Shown here piece after piece: positions 62,530 to 64,000 of a stretch of 64,000 nt of DNA. Below the pieces are notes generated by a model. The model was not told the origin of the DNA. It searched no databases and worked only from the letters and a program-made list of their open reading frames with translations. Numbering within the stretch: the stretch's first letter is position 1; each line of letters starts with the position of its first letter. The position numbers were made by a program, and so were the translations under genes. The stretch is taken from contig JAFLBN010000004.1 in assembly GCA_017303395.1 (NCBI GenBank), positions 186,001 through 250,000 on the forward strand. Reading direction: 5' to 3'. This DNA comes from Chitinophagales bacterium. GTDB lineage: Bacteria; Bacteroidota; Bacteroidia; Chitinophagales; Chitinophagaceae.

Positions 62530-63099
62530 TTATTGCGCTTCGGCACCTTTATTTCTGCGCCCTATATTGTTTATCATACGCATCATCATCAGGAATATGA
62601 ATGCATATACTACTATGTTGAAGATGGCATGATGGTCTATATTGGCATGCCTCCACTCGGGGCGGGTGCGCAACAGCGCCAGTGCAGCTACGCGTATCAT
62701 ATTGAGGATGGTGATGACTACCAACCCGAAGATGCCATAGCCTATTTTACTCTTTAGTGTATTGGGGAATGCTACTACAAATGCCAGCCAGAAGCAAAGG
62801 ATGTTGATGCCGATGCAGGAATATACCATGCGCACACCACCATAACCTATTAGTGTAAGTTTGTAGTCTGATATGGCTGTTTCATAGCCAAAGATATTGA
62901 CTATCAGCTGCCCGCCATGCAGTACCAGATTGCGCAATGCACTCACATAGTCCAGGTGTTCATCCATCCATTGGCTGTAGTAGCCACCGGGTATCAGCAT
63001 ACCCGTCAGCACATGGTTGGCGGCATACAACACACCAAACAGCAGCAGGAACTTTACTGCAAACCAGAGTGGTACATTATTTCTCAGCTTATCGAGCAA
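62530..63099 (-). CDS. Exosortase/archaeosortase family protein (TTG start)
   Basis: A 189-residue inner-membrane protein with about five hydrophobic helices. The catalytic triad of exosortases is visible: Cys95 in VYSCIGIN, Arg136 in LNMIRVAAL and His157 in DHHAIFN. Exosortases recognise short C-terminal anchor signals and move the cleaved protein to the surface. The size is close to compact Bacteroidota forms such as XrtF; subgroup not assigned. The start is a TTG, since the first ATG (codon 34) would delete the first helix and the frame has a stop five codons upstream. No protein with an obvious PEP-CTERM-like anchor is encoded here. Confidence 0.85.
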   Translation of the reverse strand: MLDKLRNNVPLWFAVKFLLLFGVLYAANHVLTGMLIPGGYYSQWMDEHLDYVSALRNLVLHGGQLIVNIFGYETAISDYKLTLIGYGGVRMVYSCIGINILCFWLAFVVAFPNTLKSKIGYGIFGLVVITILNMIRVAALALLRTRPEWRHANIDHHAIFNIVVYAFIFLMMMRMINNIGRRNKGAEAQ

Positions 63100-63139
63100 T
63101 GGGTAGTAGTGTTAGAAAAAGAACCGTACGAAGATAAAA

Positions 63140-63167
63140 AAATAAGGGTAGCCAAAAGGCCACCCTT
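63140..63167 (-). terminator. Terminator of tsf
   Basis: AAGGGTAGCC (63144-63153) and GGCCACCCTT (63158-63167) pair with one mismatch across an AAAA loop. On the minus strand TTATTTTTTTATC follows. Confidence 0.85.
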
Positions 63168-63195
63168 ACTATAGTATAGTGCAAATATTATTGGA

Positions 63196-63999
63196 TTAAG
63201 AACCAACAGCGATACGCTTGAAGCTAACAACTGTCAGGTCTGCTTCTACACTCTTCAGGTAGTCAGCAACTGATTTACCACCATCTTTTACGAAAGCCTG
63301 TGGCAACAGTGTGTTTTCTTTGAAGAATTTGTTCAGTTTGCCCATAGCAATTTTTTCTGCCATGTCGCCTGTTTTACCTTCAGCAGCAACTTGTTCCAAA
63401 GCGATAGCTTTTTCACGTTCTACCATTTCAGCAGGGATGCTGTCAGCATCAACAGCCAGCGGGTTCATAGCAGCAATCTGCATTGCTACGTCTTTACCTG
63501 CAGCTATTACGCCTTCGTTAGCAGCTTTGTTCATACCTACCAGTACACCAATGCGGTAGCCAGCGTGGATGTAAGGAACTACTGTAGCAGCTGTCATAGT
63601 TTCGTAACGAACTACATCGATTTTTTCACCGATTTTAGCTACCATTTCCAGCAGTTTATCACCTACTGTAGCGCCTTCCATTGCTGCAGCTTTCAGTGTT
63701 TCGATGCTGTCTGCTTTAGTATTCAGGGCGATGTCAGTCAGGTTATTTGCAAACGCGATGAACTCTGCATTTTTAGAAACGAAGTCTGTTTCAGAGCTCA
63801 GGTTTACGATAACACCATATGTGTTGTCTGAAGATGCTTTAGCGATAACAACGCCTTCTTTAGCATCACGGTCGCTACGGTTTGCAGCTACTTTCTGGCC
63901 TTTTTTGCGCAGGTAGTCTATCGCTTTTTCAAAATCACCTTCACTTTCCATCAGCGCTTTACGGCAATCCATCATACCAGCGCCTGTTTGTTGGCGCAG
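63196..63999 (-). CDS. tsf: Elongation factor Ts (5' end outside window)
   Basis: Visible are 267 codons; the frame is open to the right edge of the window. EF-Ts exchanges GDP for GTP on EF-Tu in translation. The N-terminal UBA-like part begins LRQQTGAGMMDCRKAL, then the SSETDFVSKNAEF motif for EF-Tu contact. Probably fewer than ten residues are missing. rpsB would be expected beyond the window. Confidence 0.96.
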   Translation of the reverse strand: MRQQTGAGMMDCRKALMESEGDFEKAIDYLRKKGQKVAANRSDRDAKEGVVIAKASSDNTYGVIVNLSSETDFVSKNAEFIAFANNLTDIALNTKADSIETLKAAAMEGATVGDKLLEMVAKIGEKIDVVRYETMTAATVVPYIHAGYRIGVLVGMNKAANEGVIAAGKDVAMQIAAMNPLAVDADSIPAEMVEREKAIALEQVAAEGKTGDMAEKIAMGKLNKFFKENTLLPQAFVKDGGKSVADYLKSVEADLTVVSFKRIAVGS

Positions 64000-64000
64000 T

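Noticed and set aside
1-64000. CRISPR, prophage, IS element, toxin-antitoxin or restriction system
   Set aside because: I saw no spaced direct repeats, transposase, integrase, phage structural genes, methylase or toxin-like pair anywhere in the window.

Overview
This window is a chromosomal segment from a member of the Bacteroidota, most likely the Chitinophagaceae or a near relative. The evidence is threefold. Several proteins carry type IX secretion system (T9SS) tails of type A or type B. Families largely confined to this phylum are present (DUF5606, DUF5686, DUF6787, PorZ, SprB-like repeats). The phylum's TAnnTTTG promoter box recurs ahead of genes, while Shine-Dalgarno sites are mostly absent. 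Gene density is high, and no gene-free stretch reaches 300 bases. I saw no rRNA, tRNA, insertion sequence, prophage or CRISPR array.

Layout. 1-295 is the 3' end of a ClpC-type chaperone gene. 386-13352 (+) holds a T9SS-exported Ig-like protein, an M28 peptidase, an M2 (ACE-like) lipoprotein peptidase, aspartate-semialdehyde dehydrogenase, a HmuY-like T9SS protein followed by a TonB-dependent receptor, and an ABC exporter. 13354-16430 (-) holds a 2H phosphoesterase, a PDZ-containing M28 peptidase and ScpB. 16608-30187 (-) is a complete 14-gene respiratory complex I operon (nuoA to nuoN), with an exported NTF2-like gene between nuoE and nuoF and a short NuoG. 30403-35827 is a small glycan locus: a GT-C-like membrane protein, an FkbM methyltransferase, two GT2 glycosyltransferases and a Wzx-like flippase. 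36106-40656 is a 1516-residue SprB-repeat protein with a type B T9SS tail. 40750-45007 (+) holds DUF5606, a GHL10 glycosidase, an orphan lipoprotein and a TPR protein. 45056-46900 (-) is the alpha subunit of a 2-oxoacid:ferredoxin oxidoreductase. 47069-50625 (+) holds a VWA protein and two acetyltransferases that both start at TTG. 50637-54170 (-) holds polA, a 59-residue DUF2256 gene and a YkgJ-type gene. 54331-59415 holds a DUF5686 protein, a Bcp peroxiredoxin, an M23 peptidase and DUF6787. 59412-64000 (-) holds recO, porZ, an exosortase-family gene and the 3' part of tsf.

Themes. Most accessory content concerns the cell surface: T9SS cargo and the T9SS component PorZ, secreted peptidases, heme-type uptake, surface glycans and an exosortase. 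The housekeeping content is complex I, polA, recO, scpB, asd and tsf. The points most worth a second look are the exosortase beside porZ, the T9SS-tailed HmuY-like/TonB receptor pair with a hairpin between its genes, the exported NTF2-like gene inside the nuo operon, terminators that physically overlap the next promoter, and a structured intergenic region at 3174-3350.
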